64,000 nucleotides of DNA. Origin: Bog-159 sp049511415 (GTDB taxonomy: Bacteria > Acidobacteriota > Terriglobia > Bryobacterales > Bryobacteraceae). This document shows positions 26,117-34,555 of the stretch, in pieces. Position numbers and translations under genes: made by a program. The number at the start of each line of letters is the position of its first letter. Positions within the stretch are counted from its first letter, which is position 1. The stretch is from assembly GCA_049511415.1 (NCBI GenBank), contig JBEKYC010000027.1:1-64000 (forward strand), written 5' to 3'. The notes under the pieces are model-generated. The model saw nothing but the letters and a program-made list of their open reading frames with translations, was not told the DNA's origin and searched no databases.

Positions 26117-26298
26117 TTCGATGGTTCCTTATTTCCCCATAACCATATTGTCACAGTGAAGCTCGAGAGGATAAGCAGGACGTTACCGCAAAAATGGCGG
26201 GATTCCCCGGCAATCGCGCGCCTCGCGACACTACCGTAGCTGGCCGCCCCTTGTATCATTATTCGGCTCTCCGCAGGAATTCGTGGAAGTACCCGGAC

Positions 26299-26489
26299 TC
26301 ATGAACTGATCGCCGCCTTCGGCGCCGGCAGGTCGCGCGCGTGTTTCAGTACCTCGCCAAGGTCCACGCCCGAGCGCTTCCATCCTGCAAAGAACAGCGC
26401 GATGTTCCAAGCTTTGGCCATCGATACGATGCCGCTGGCGAAGACGCGCCCGTCCCCTTATCGCCGGGCTCGCGCGTAAGGTATCCTAG
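26299..26489 (-). pseudogene. C-terminal remnant of an unidentified protein
   Basis: A reverse open frame of about 60 codons with no start codon at its head reads R-E-P-G-D-K-G-D-G-R-V-F-A-S-G-I-V-S and then A-W-N-I-A-L-F-F-A-G-W-K, ending at a TGA (26299-26301). Codon choice and composition look natural. No family recognised. The gene that supplied it is otherwise gone. Confidence 0.35.
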
Positions 26490-26812
26490 CTAGGTAGCCG
26501 ATTGAGTTGTCTCTTCGGTTAGCTCGTTAGGCGACTTTCACTCCCAGGATTTGATGGATGATTATTACCTGTCCGGCCACGCCCGTCGAGGCGGGACGGC
26601 CGCGCATTCGATGCATCCAATCTTGGACGGGCGGGCGTCAGTAGAGTTATCGGCTGATCCATATGTCGCAGGTTTCGATTTTTGAAGGCGGACGATTTTA
26701 AGAACGCCGCGCGGAGTGGGCTTGGGATGTTCGTCTACCTCTTTGAATCGCCAACCGCGTAACCGGCGTGCGCCGACATAGCGGTGATTTCAAACTCATG
26801 CGGGCGTTTTAA

Positions 26813-26929
26813 AAGCTGATCGCCGCGGGAATGCTGCCAGGTCCCCGTATCATCGGTGTGCCGGTCAATTCAAATAATGCGGACGCGGCATGGCGTTCGG
26901 TAGTTGATTTGAAGCGGCGCGGCAAGTAA
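26813..26929 (+). pseudogene. Possible amidohydrolase fragment
   Basis: The forward frame after a TAA reads K-L-I-A-A-G-M-L-P-G-P-R-I-I-G and, after a junction, A-D-A-A-W-R-S-V-V-D-L-K-R-R-G, to a TAA at 26927. The G-x-x-P-G-P-R element and the later A-W-R-S-V-V-D-L-K-R-x-G resemble consecutive blocks of imidazolonepropionase-like amidohydrolases, with the sequence between them deleted. The fragment is too short to be sure. Confidence 0.3.
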
Positions 26930-26991
26930 TTTCATTCGGTGGAGCGGCTCAATTCTGGCGCTCACGTCGCGACTCAGGCATCCTATGAGAA

Positions 26992-27669
26992 GTGCCCCTG
27001 CTCCGTTTCCAGCGCGTTTCAAAATCCTATTCAGGTGCGCCGGCCCTGATGGAGGTCTCGCTCGATGCCGTCCGCGGCGAGTTCGTAGCCCTGGTAGGGC
27101 GCAGCGGTTGCGGCAAATCGACCATGCTCAACCTCGCGGCAGCGATGGACTTTCCGACCTCCGGCGAAGTCACCCTTGACGGCGTGGTCACGTCGTCGCT
27201 CGGAGAAGCCGCGCTCACACGCCTGCGCCGCAAGAAGGTCGGCTTCGTCTTCCAGTCGTTCCAGTTGCTGTCTTCTCTGAGCGTGGTCGAGAATGTCGAA
27301 TTGCCGTTACTACTCGCGCGTCGTGCTCGGGCTCGAGAAACCGCACGCGACTGCCTGCGCCAGGTCGAAATGGAAGACTATGCCGCCCGCATGCCTTATC
27401 AGCTTTCCGGCGGTCAGATGCAGCGCGTGGCCATCGCCCGCGCCCTGGTCCACTCTCCCGCGCTGCTGCTTGCCGACGAACCCACCGGCAACCTGGACAG
27501 CACCACCGGAGACGTGATCCTACAACTGCTCCGGCGCATTGCCGACACGCACCAGACAACCATCCTGATGGCTACGCACAGCGTGGAAGCAGCGGCGCTG
27601 GCAGATACCGTTGTCCGCCTCCTCGATGGCCGCATAAAGGAAGTTCTGGTGGGGACCAAGAGGCTGTAG
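26992..27669 (+). CDS. ABC transporter ATP-binding protein (LolD/MacB type)
   Basis: This 225-residue ATPase has all ABC motifs: Walker A G-R-S-G-C-G-K-S (36-43), Q-loop Gln88 in V-F-Q-S-F-Q, signature L-S-G-G-Q (138-142), Walker B with D-E-P (L-L-L-A-D-E at 158-163) and H-loop His196. The L-S-V-V-E-N-V-E-L-P-L segment is characteristic of the LolD/MacB/FtsE group, which power FtsX-type permeases. The GTG at 26992 is the only start that keeps the N-terminal strand. Its stop TAG overlaps the GTG of the permease by one base, so the two are surely an operon and a complex. Confidence 0.93.
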   Translation: MPLLRFQRVSKSYSGAPALMEVSLDAVRGEFVALVGRSGCGKSTMLNLAAAMDFPTSGEVTLDGVVTSSLGEAALTRLRRKKVGFVFQSFQLLSSLSVVENVELPLLLARRARARETARDCLRQVEMEDYAARMPYQLSGGQMQRVAIARALVHSPALLLADEPTGNLDSTTGDVILQLLRRIADTHQTTILMATHSVEAAALADTVVRLLDGRIKEVLVGTKRL

Positions 27670-30134
27670 TGGCATACCTGAAGATCTTCTGCCGGCTCAT
27701 TTTGCGGCCCCTCGGGCGCGAGCGCATGCGCACGGCGCTGACGATCGCCGCCGTGGCATTGGGCGTCGCGGTGGTCCTCGCCATTGAACTAGCGGGTGAC
27801 GCGGCGGCCGGTTCCTTCCGCTCCTCGGTCGAGACACTGGCGGGCAACGGCGACTTCGAAGTGACCGCTGCCGGCGGCGTCCCCGCGGAAATCTTCACAC
27901 ACCTGGCGCTGCTTCCGTATCCGTTCAAACTCAGGCCACGGATCGAGGACTACGCCGTCATCGCCGCGAATAATCGCGTCGTGCCTCTCATCGGAGTCGA
28001 CCTCTTGTCGGACGCCTTGAATGCCGAGGACATCGGCGCTTCTGAATTCCAGCGCCGCGATTCCATTTGGGTTGGGAAAGACGCGGGTTGGAAACCGGGC
28101 GGCCACGTCCGGTTGATTGTGAACGACGAGTCCGCGGAGTACACCGTGCGGGGAATCGCCGCCGGCGCGGGCGAAGCCGTGATTATGGACCTCGCTCCCG
28201 CCGCCCGTCTCCTCCGGCGGGGCACATCCCTCGATCGCATTCTGATCGACGTGCCATCCTCGCGCCCGCTCGATCAGTGGGAGCCGATCCTGCGCCGCGC
28301 TCTACCCGAGGGCGTAACCCTCGCGCCGCAGGGCGCCCGCACTGGCGAGAACCGCCGCATGCTCGCCGCGTTCCGGTGGAATCTGCGCGTGCTGAGTTAC
28401 ATCGCCCTGGTGGTCGCCGCATTTCTCATCTACAACACCATCTCGGTGTCGGTGGTGCGACGCCGCGTTTTGGGCGCTTTTCTGCTGGAAGCCGCCTGCC
28501 TGGGCCTCGCGGGCGGCATCCTGGGCGTGGCGCTGGGACGCTTGATGGCCGCCGGATCCGTTCGCCTGGTAGCCGCTACCGTGGAGTCGCTCTACGTTTC
28601 GAGCACGCCCGCGCCGATCGCACTCACCTGGCCGGTTGCCGTCGCCGGCATCGCCGCCGGTGTGCTCTTATCCGTGCTCTCTGCACTGGCGCCGGCGTGG
28701 GAAGCCGCGCAGGTGGCGCCCGTCGAAGCCATGGCCCGCGGGCGCCGCGATCATGCGGTCCGCCTGCACCAGTGGCGCGATCTGGGCATCGGCGCAGCCG
28801 TTGCCATTGCCGCATGGCTCGCATCCCGTCAGCCGGCGGTCGGCGGCAAGCCCCTATTCGGCTACCTCGCCGCCCTGCTGCTGATCGGGGCATCGGCGCT
28901 CGCGATCCCCGCGCTGGTGTCTGTAGTTGCACGGGCTGGGGCTCTCGTCGCCGGCCGCATCGTTGGTATCCGCGCGGGCGTTGAAGCGCTGCTGGCATCC
29001 CGCAGCCTGGCGGGATCCTTGCGCCGCACTGCCGTGCTCGTCGGCGCGCTCTCCACCGCCATCGCCATGCTTTCCGCCGTCGGCATTATGGTCGGCAGTT
29101 TCCGCCAGACCGTGCTCCTGTGGATGGCGGACCGTCTGCAGGCGGATCTGTACCTCCGCCCGGCCGGACCGGCGGGGGCAGATCGCCACCCCACGCTCGC
29201 GCCGGAGATCGCGAACCGCCTGAAAAGTCTGCCCGAGGTTGCTGCCGTCGATCAGTTCCGCGCTTACGAGATCGGCTACCAGGGACTGCCCGCCACGCTC
29301 GGGGGCGGGGACGCGCGCATAGCGGGGCGCTACGGCCGTCGTCCTTTCTTTTCCGGTGCACTTCCTTCAGACGTATTCGCGCAGTTGCCCGGGCGCGACA
29401 ATGTCATCGTGAGCGAACCATTCGCCAACAAACACGGAGTCCAGCGCGGCGACACGCTGGAACTCTCCATCGGCGGACGGCGGGTCCGTTTCCATGTCAT
29501 CGACATTTATGGCGACTATTCGAACGAACGCGGCTACATCATCATGGACCGCGGCACGCTCTTGAAATACCTGCCCGATCCCGCGCCCTCGAATATCGCC
29601 GTGTACCTGCGGCCGGGCATCCCTCTCGACCAGGGACGCCGCGCCGTGGAAACTGCGTTGGGCCGGCATAAAGTCATGGTATTCACCAACCGATCGCTGC
29701 GCGCAGAGGCGATTCGGGTTTTTGACCGCACCTTCGCGATTACTTACGCACTGGAGGCGGTGGCCGTTTTCGTCGCCGTTATGGGCGTCGCCGGGGCACT
29801 GCTGGCCCTCGTCATCGACCGTCGGCGGGAATTCGGACTGCTTCGTTTTCTGGGCGGCGACACGGGCCAGATACGACGCATCATCCTGTTTGAAGCCGGG
29901 CTACTGGGCCTGCTCGCCAACATCGCTGGAATCGCGCTGGGCTTCTGGCTTTCGCTGCTGCTGATCTTCGTGATTAACCGCCAGTCGTTCGGTTGGACTA
30001 TCCAGTTTCACTGGCCCGTGGCCGTGCTCGTATCGGCGTTGTCCGTTGTATACGGGGCAACCGTGCTCGCCGCCCTATACCCCTCCAAGGTGGCTGCAAA
30101 TCTCGTCCCCATCGAGGTGATTCATGAAGATTAG
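27669..30134 (+). CDS. FtsX-family ABC transporter permease
   Basis: This 821-residue membrane protein starts at a GTG overlapping the ATPase stop. It has an N-terminal TM, a large periplasmic domain (about 50-240), TM segments around 250-380, further TM helices around 395-460, a second periplasmic domain, and three C-terminal TMs (about 690-810). This is the duplicated arrangement of large AttF/AttG- or LolCE-like permeases fused in one chain. Together with the ATPase it forms a type VII (mechanotransmission) ABC system. It overlaps the AttH-like gene by 11 bases, which ties the lipocalin partner to the transporter. Confidence 0.9.
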   Translation: MAYLKIFCRLILRPLGRERMRTALTIAAVALGVAVVLAIELAGDAAAGSFRSSVETLAGNGDFEVTAAGGVPAEIFTHLALLPYPFKLRPRIEDYAVIAANNRVVPLIGVDLLSDALNAEDIGASEFQRRDSIWVGKDAGWKPGGHVRLIVNDESAEYTVRGIAAGAGEAVIMDLAPAARLLRRGTSLDRILIDVPSSRPLDQWEPILRRALPEGVTLAPQGARTGENRRMLAAFRWNLRVLSYIALVVAAFLIYNTISVSVVRRRVLGAFLLEAACLGLAGGILGVALGRLMAAGSVRLVAATVESLYVSSTPAPIALTWPVAVAGIAAGVLLSVLSALAPAWEAAQVAPVEAMARGRRDHAVRLHQWRDLGIGAAVAIAAWLASRQPAVGGKPLFGYLAALLLIGASALAIPALVSVVARAGALVAGRIVGIRAGVEALLASRSLAGSLRRTAVLVGALSTAIAMLSAVGIMVGSFRQTVLLWMADRLQADLYLRPAGPAGADRHPTLAPEIANRLKSLPEVAAVDQFRAYEIGYQGLPATLGGGDARIAGRYGRRPFFSGALPSDVFAQLPGRDNVIVSEPFANKHGVQRGDTLELSIGGRRVRFHVIDIYGDYSNERGYIIMDRGTLLKYLPDPAPSNIAVYLRPGIPLDQGRRAVETALGRHKVMVFTNRSLRAEAIRVFDRTFAITYALEAVAVFVAVMGVAGALLALVIDRRREFGLLRFLGGDTGQIRRIILFEAGLLGLLANIAGIALGFWLSLLLIFVINRQSFGWTIQFHWPVAVLVSALSVVYGATVLAALYPSKVAANLVPIEVIHED

Positions 30135-31143
30135 TGCGCTGCTGGTCGCTGTTTTCGAACTCTACCGCGCCGCGCTCCCCGGCTACCGTTACGAATTCCC
30201 GCGAGATCACTTCAATCACCCCGAATTCCAGACCGAATGGTGGTATTACACTGGAAATCTGCGCGACTCCCATGGGCGGCGCTTCGGATTCGAGTTGACG
30301 TTCTTCCGCCGCGGTATCGAGCGCTCCAAGGAACCGGCGGCGGTCTGGGACGTGCGCGACGCATGGCTCGCGCATCTGGCTCTGAGCGACATCGAGGGCG
30401 GCAAATTCCTTCATGCCGAACGCCTCAACCGCTCCGGCGCGGGCCTGGCAGGCGCATCCCTCGATCAGGCGCGTGTCTGGAACGGCAACTGGCACGTCGC
30501 GTGGGACCTCGGTGCAGGCACGCAGCAAATGCAGGCCATCGATCCGCGCTTCTCATTCAGCCTGACGCTGCATGCGCTGAAACCGCCCGTTATTCACGGC
30601 ATCCATGGCGTGAGCCAGAAGGCCGCTGGCGCCGGCCAGGCATCGCACTACATCTCGTTCACGCGCCTGGAGACGCGCGGCAGTGTGGTGTTGGCAGGCC
30701 AAACGTTCCAAGTCGAAGGACTCTCCTGGATGGACCACGAGTTTTTTACGCATCAACTCGATGCCGCCCAGACCGGTTGGGACTGGTTCAGCCTGCAATT
30801 GGACGACAATACGGAACTCATGCTCTTCCGGTTGCGCCGTAAAGACGGCGCTGCTGATCCCTACTCCGCCGGCACCTACATCGATGCCCGCGGCCGCACC
30901 ATCCATCTCGCGCACGACGCGTTCTCCGTCACGCCCGGCAAGCTCTGGAACCAATATCCGGTCGAGTGGAGTGTGCGTGTGCCGTCCCTCGGCATCGATA
31001 CCCGGATCACTACCCGCCTCCCACAGCAGGAAGTCGAAAGCAACCAAAGCCATTACTGGGAAGGCGCGGTCGACATCACCGGCACACGCCGCGGCTCCGG
31101 ATACTTGGAGATGACCGGCTATGCCGCCCCCATGCGGCTGTGA
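30124..31143 (+). CDS. AttH-like/carotenoid 1,2-hydratase-like lipocalin-fold protein
   Basis: This 339-residue protein of the CrtC/AttH superfamily has two lipocalin-like barrels. The family hallmark is H-P-E-F-Q-T-E-W-W-Y-Y-T-G-N-L near residue 35, followed by G-F-E-L-T-F-F-R-R and, in the second half, W-M-D-H-E-F-F-T. An N-terminal hydrophobic stretch (I-S-A-L-L-V-A-V) is a short, weak signal. Gene order ATPase-permease-AttH with 1- and 11-base overlaps mirrors the attEFGH type of locus. This suggests it is the extracytoplasmic partner of the transporter, handling a hydrophobic ligand. Carotenoid hydratase activity itself is unlikely without carotenoid genes nearby. Confidence 0.88.
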   Translation: MKISALLVAVFELYRAALPGYRYEFPRDHFNHPEFQTEWWYYTGNLRDSHGRRFGFELTFFRRGIERSKEPAAVWDVRDAWLAHLALSDIEGGKFLHAERLNRSGAGLAGASLDQARVWNGNWHVAWDLGAGTQQMQAIDPRFSFSLTLHALKPPVIHGIHGVSQKAAGAGQASHYISFTRLETRGSVVLAGQTFQVEGLSWMDHEFFTHQLDAAQTGWDWFSLQLDDNTELMLFRLRRKDGAADPYSAGTYIDARGRTIHLAHDAFSVTPGKLWNQYPVEWSVRVPSLGIDTRITTRLPQQEVESNQSHYWEGAVDITGTRRGSGYLEMTGYAAPMRL

Positions 31144-31178
31144 TCATGATTTCTCCTGAAGACTACGGCTGAGCGAAT

Positions 31179-32192
31179 TCACATTCTGCGTGTGGAGTCC
31201 CGCTGCACCAGTCGCGGCTGCAACATAATGCTTTTGGGCTGCCGTGGGACCTTGGCTTCGATCACCGATAACAGCAGCTTTCCGGCGCGTTCGCCAATCG
31301 CAATACTCTGCTGATCGATGCTCGAAAGAGGCACCCGCAACGACTTATCGAAGTGCAGATTGCCGCATCCAATGATGGCTACGTCCTGCGGCACGCGCAG
31401 CCCGGCTTCCAGAATGGCATCGATGACCCCGATGGCGATCGGATCGTTGTAACAGAAAACACCATCGGGTGGCGGGTTTAAGGCCAGCAGCTTCTTCATG
31501 GCTTCGTTGCCGCTGCTCCAACTATCCACATCCGCGGAGCGTCCGGGGATGACGTAACCTTGTAACGGCGTCAGATCGTGCTGTAGGAGAGCCTGACTGT
31601 AGCCCTCCAGCCGTCCAATCGCGGTGCTGGTAGCGGCGCCGCGAATATGGGCGATCCGGTGGCAGCCCACGGCGATCAGGTGTTCGGTTGCGATACGGCC
31701 CATCTGGATGTCATCCACACCGACAAAATTCGCCGGCAGTCCCAGGAACGCCCGGTCGAGCAGGATGTAAGGGACCTTTTGTTCTTCGATGCGCCGGAAC
31801 GACTCGACAGTCCGCTGCGTAGACGCGATTACGATGGCATCCAGCCGGCGGTTCAGAAGCCGTTTGATTTCCTGGCGCTCGAGCTCCGGGTCGCCCTGCG
31901 AGGATGAGATCAGAAGACAGTAATTCTTGCGGCGCAATATGTTGGATAGGCCCGTCGCGACCTCCGCAAAGAAGGGATGCATCAGGTCCGGGACGATCAG
32001 GCCCGCTGTGTAGGTCTTGCCCGTGACCAGGGCGCGCGCCGCCGGGTTGGGCTGATAATTCAACTCCTTTACGCGTTTGAGGACCCGCTGGCGCGTCTCC
32101 TGGCCAATGTCGGCGTGATTCCGAATCACTTTGGAGACGGTGACCACCGACACCCCTAGTTCGCGCGCGATGTCTTTCATGGTTACAGACAT
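31179..32192 (-). CDS. LacI-family transcriptional regulator
   Basis: This 337-residue repressor has a typical N-terminal helix-turn-helix (M-K-D-I-A-R-E-L-G-V-S-V-V-T-V-S-K-V-I) with hinge N-P-A-A-R-A-L. A periplasmic-binding-protein-like sugar-sensing domain follows (G-L-I-V-P-D-L-M-H-P-F-F, F-C-Y-N-D-P-I-A-I-G). Met5 is an alternative start. It is transcribed divergently from the epimerase/kinase pair across 139 bases that contain a LacI-style palindrome with a central CG. It therefore probably controls those genes in response to a sugar or sugar phosphate, by inference. Confidence 0.93.
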   Translation of the reverse strand: MSVTMKDIARELGVSVVTVSKVIRNHADIGQETRQRVLKRVKELNYQPNPAARALVTGKTYTAGLIVPDLMHPFFAEVATGLSNILRRKNYCLLISSSQGDPELERQEIKRLLNRRLDAIVIASTQRTVESFRRIEEQKVPYILLDRAFLGLPANFVGVDDIQMGRIATEHLIAVGCHRIAHIRGAATSTAIGRLEGYSQALLQHDLTPLQGYVIPGRSADVDSWSSGNEAMKKLLALNPPPDGVFCYNDPIAIGVIDAILEAGLRVPQDVAIIGCGNLHFDKSLRVPLSSIDQQSIAIGERAGKLLLSVIEAKVPRQPKSIMLQPRLVQRDSTRRM

Positions 32193-32265
32193 ACGAATAC
32201 GATGCCATTCGCCGGCTGCGAAACTACAGCATCAACCCGCGCCTGGGTATTAACATTAGGCCGAA

Positions 32266-32295
32266 TTGACACGCCGCGCGGCGAAAAGCTATTAT
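32266..32295 (+). promoter_or_regulatory. Promoter of the epimerase/kinase operon
   Basis: A perfect TTGACA (32266-32271) is followed after an 18-base spacer by TATTAT (32290-32295). The predicted start of transcription lies near 32302, about 30 bases before the epimerase ATG at 32332. Confidence 0.6.
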
Positions 32296-32308
32296 AAATC
32301 GATTACTG

Positions 32309-32316
32309 TAACGTTA
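32309..32316. promoter_or_regulatory. Candidate LacI operator
   Basis: TAACGTTA is a perfect 8-bp palindrome with the central CpG typical of LacI/GalR operators. It sits just downstream of the predicted transcription start of the epimerase operon, where a bound repressor would block transcription. It is shorter than classical operators, so confidence is moderate. Confidence 0.4.
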
Positions 32317-32331
32317 TTCCTGCCGACCGAA

Positions 32332-33378
32332 ATGAAAGATAACGCCGCGATCAGCCCGGATCGCCAACTCCATCGCGATGATCTGCTCGTCATCGCCGGG
32401 GCCGGCGGGTTCATCGCCGGGGCTCTGACCCGCTACTTCCACGACCTCGGTTTTACGCGCATCCGTGCGGTAGACCGCAAGCCGCTGCCGCAATGGTATC
32501 AGCACGTGCCGGGCGTGGAATGTCTGTCGATGGATCTGGGCGAAAAGGAAAACGCCATCCGGGCCGTCGAAGGCGCCACGGAGGTTTACAACCTGGCCGC
32601 GGATATGGGCGGCATGGGCTTCATCGAGCATTTTCGCGTGGAATGCCTGCGCAGCATTCTGGTCAACACGCATTTAATCGAGGCGGCCTGGCGCGCGGGC
32701 GTGCAGCGCTATTTCTTTTCCTCATCGGCATGCGCCTACAACACGGACCTCCAGCGAGACCCACACGTACGCGCCCTCAAGGAATCGGACGCCTATCCGG
32801 CGATGGCGGAGCGCGGCTACGGTTGGGAAAAGCTGATCTCCGAGATGTTCTGTCAGGAATACTGGGCGGAGCGCGGACTGGAGACGCACATCGCGCGCTT
32901 CCATAACATTTACGGTCCGCACGGCACCTGGTTCGGCGGCCGGGAGAAAGCGCCCGCCGCCATGTCCCGCAAGGTGATCGAGGCCGTGGATAGCGGCAAC
33001 TTGACCATCGATATCTGGGGCGACGGTTCTCAGACCCGCAGCTTTTGCTTCATTGAAGACTGCGTGCTGGGCATCGACCAGATCATGCATTGCGACCGGC
33101 TCATCGCCACGCCGGTCAATCTGGGATCGAGCGAGCTGATCTCCATCAACGACCTGGTGACCATGGTCGAAGAAATCGCCGGCGTCAAACTGAAGCGTAC
33201 TTACGATCCAAGCGCCCCCAAGGGCGTGGCCGGGCGCAACAGCGACAACACGTTTATCCGCGGCATCCTGGACTGGGAACCGCACACTCCCCTGCGCACC
33301 GGCATGCAGAAGACCTACTCCTGGATCAGCCAGCAATACGCTGACCGCAAGGCAGGGAAACGGGTGGTCAAGGACTAA
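32332..33378 (+). CDS. NAD-dependent sugar-nucleotide epimerase, GDP-mannose 3,5-epimerase-like
   Basis: This 348-residue short-chain dehydrogenase-type enzyme has a Rossmann motif G-A-G-G-F-I-A-G close to the N terminus, and A-A-D-M-G-G-M-G-F-I as found in GDP-mannose 3,5-epimerases. The S-S-S-A-C-A-Y segment and the Y-x-x-x-K pair (Y-G-W-E-K) supply catalysis, and S-Q-T-R-S-F-C-F is near the nucleotide-sugar site. The ATG at 32332 was chosen over a TTG at 32266, which lies in the -35 box. It overlaps the kinase start by one base (TAATG). It probably makes or interconverts an NDP-hexose; the exact sugar is uncertain. Confidence 0.85.
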   Translation: MKDNAAISPDRQLHRDDLLVIAGAGGFIAGALTRYFHDLGFTRIRAVDRKPLPQWYQHVPGVECLSMDLGEKENAIRAVEGATEVYNLAADMGGMGFIEHFRVECLRSILVNTHLIEAAWRAGVQRYFFSSSACAYNTDLQRDPHVRALKESDAYPAMAERGYGWEKLISEMFCQEYWAERGLETHIARFHNIYGPHGTWFGGREKAPAAMSRKVIEAVDSGNLTIDIWGDGSQTRSFCFIEDCVLGIDQIMHCDRLIATPVNLGSSELISINDLVTMVEEIAGVKLKRTYDPSAPKGVAGRNSDNTFIRGILDWEPHTPLRTGMQKTYSWISQQYADRKAGKRVVKD

Positions 33379-34214
33379 TGCTGGAGCCGTCCACGACCCT
33401 CGGCGCGGACGACCCTGCCACACCGACGCAGTTTGGCGATGTGGCCTCCCTCAACAGCCGCATACCCCAGCGGATCGCTCTGGCAGGCGGCTGGATCGAT
33501 CAACCGTTCGTATCCAGCTACAATCCGGAACCGCCGGGATCGATGGTCGTAATATCCCTGCAGCCGGCGCCTTGGTTCATGGATCGCTGCGGCATGGCGG
33601 GCAGCACGCGCCGCATCGCCACCAGTATTTGGAACGGCGCCTTGCCCGATCGGCCGCCGGCCGAACTGGTGCGCGAACTTTATTGGGCGGAAAATGCCGG
33701 CAAAAGCGAGCCGTCCGGTTCCCAGGATATGATCGGACTCATTTACCCGGGCGTTAGCCGTCTCGACTATGATGCGCGCGTGGGGGGCGGCTATTTTCCG
33801 GCACATGTCGAATCCAACTGTGATCCGGAGATCGCGCGCTGGATCGAAGAGGTATTCTATCTGGTTCCGATCAATCAAAGGCCGGCGGGCTACAGTCCGC
33901 TGGGGGTTCGAAACCTGGCGCCCGGCTGGATCCGGGAACTGGGCGCGAGCGGTAGAGACTGCTTTGCAGCCATTCTCCAAATGGATGTTCGCCGGTTGGG
34001 AGCTTCCATGAATCACTGCATGCGCTGCTGGGAGGCGATACTGCCGCACACCATCGCGCATCGCACAATCAATCTGGATTTGAAGGCGATTCTATGCTGG
34101 TTCCAGTCACGATATAGGGGCGCCATGTTTTCCGGTTGCGGCGGCGGATATATGATCGTGGTTTCCGAGGATCCAGTCCCTGGTGCGCTGCGGCTGAAGG
34201 TGCGGATCCAGTAA
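33378..34214 (+). CDS. Atypical GHMP-family sugar kinase
   Basis: This 278-residue protein is related to fucokinase/HddA-like GHMP kinases. It has an N-terminal strand R-I-A-L-A-G-G-W-I-D-Q-P (substrate-binding start), a divergent ATP motif C-G-M-A-G-S-T-R-R-I-A-T-S in place of the usual G-x-G-S-S-A-A, the S-G-S-Q-D-M-I-G-L-I-Y-P-G block, and the C-terminal motif F-S-G-C-G-G-G-Y. It is about 60 residues shorter than typical members. Translational coupling to the epimerase suggests both act on one sugar route (phosphorylation before nucleotide activation or in salvage), but which sugar is not known. Given the altered motif, activity needs proof. Confidence 0.7.
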   Translation: MLEPSTTLGADDPATPTQFGDVASLNSRIPQRIALAGGWIDQPFVSSYNPEPPGSMVVISLQPAPWFMDRCGMAGSTRRIATSIWNGALPDRPPAELVRELYWAENAGKSEPSGSQDMIGLIYPGVSRLDYDARVGGGYFPAHVESNCDPEIARWIEEVFYLVPINQRPAGYSPLGVRNLAPGWIRELGASGRDCFAAILQMDVRRLGASMNHCMRCWEAILPHTIAHRTINLDLKAILCWFQSRYRGAMFSGCGGGYMIVVSEDPVPGALRLKVRIQ

Positions 34215-34555
34215 CCAGGATCTTCACCGCGCGCAACGCGAGTCCCGGGTGTCTGGTGGTACGTCTGGCCGTAGCCCACCAGAGCCACGCTACGCTACCA
34301 TCCGATTCAACGTCGCGGCGGAAGCTCCCGCACAACGAATTCGAGATCTTCATGCCACTGCTTCGCGAAGATTTGCAGGATGACAAACGCGGCGATCGTC
34401 GTTGAAACACGCAATTACTGCTAATTACTTGCTTTCCAGATATTATACGACCAGCGTTGCCTCAATTTACTCATCGCTTTAAAGAAGAATCGCGTTGAAT
34501 ATTTACCCCGGCTTTGGTATTATCTGACACTAGCCCACCATAATTGGGGAGAAAT
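34215..34555. other. Intergenic region before the metallophosphoesterase
   Basis: It contains the promoter listed separately at its right end. A 35-codon reverse frame at 34307-34414, opening with TTG (T-I-A-A-F-V-I-L-Q-I-F), looks protein-like. It lacks a ribosome site and a recognisable family and was not called. Confidence 0.35.
34495..34523 (+). promoter_or_regulatory. Promoter of the metallophosphoesterase gene
   Basis: TTGAAT (34495-34500), a 17-base spacer and TATTAT (34518-34523) give a near-consensus sigma-70 promoter. The start of transcription would be near 34530, leaving a 26-base leader that carries GGGGAGA before the ATG at 34556. Confidence 0.6.

Larger units (their letters stand above)
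26117..26991. other. Repeat-rich, gene-poor region with debris
   Basis: It contains the two remnants listed separately and the promoter region of the reverse basic-protein gene at its left end. Nothing else could be assigned. GC content is patchier than in the flanking operons, which fits eroded accessory DNA. Confidence 0.4.

Noticed and set aside
24841..26991. Possible insertion sequence in the gene-poor region
   Set aside because: No transposase frame, no flanking inverted repeats with target duplication; only palindromes and gene fragments.
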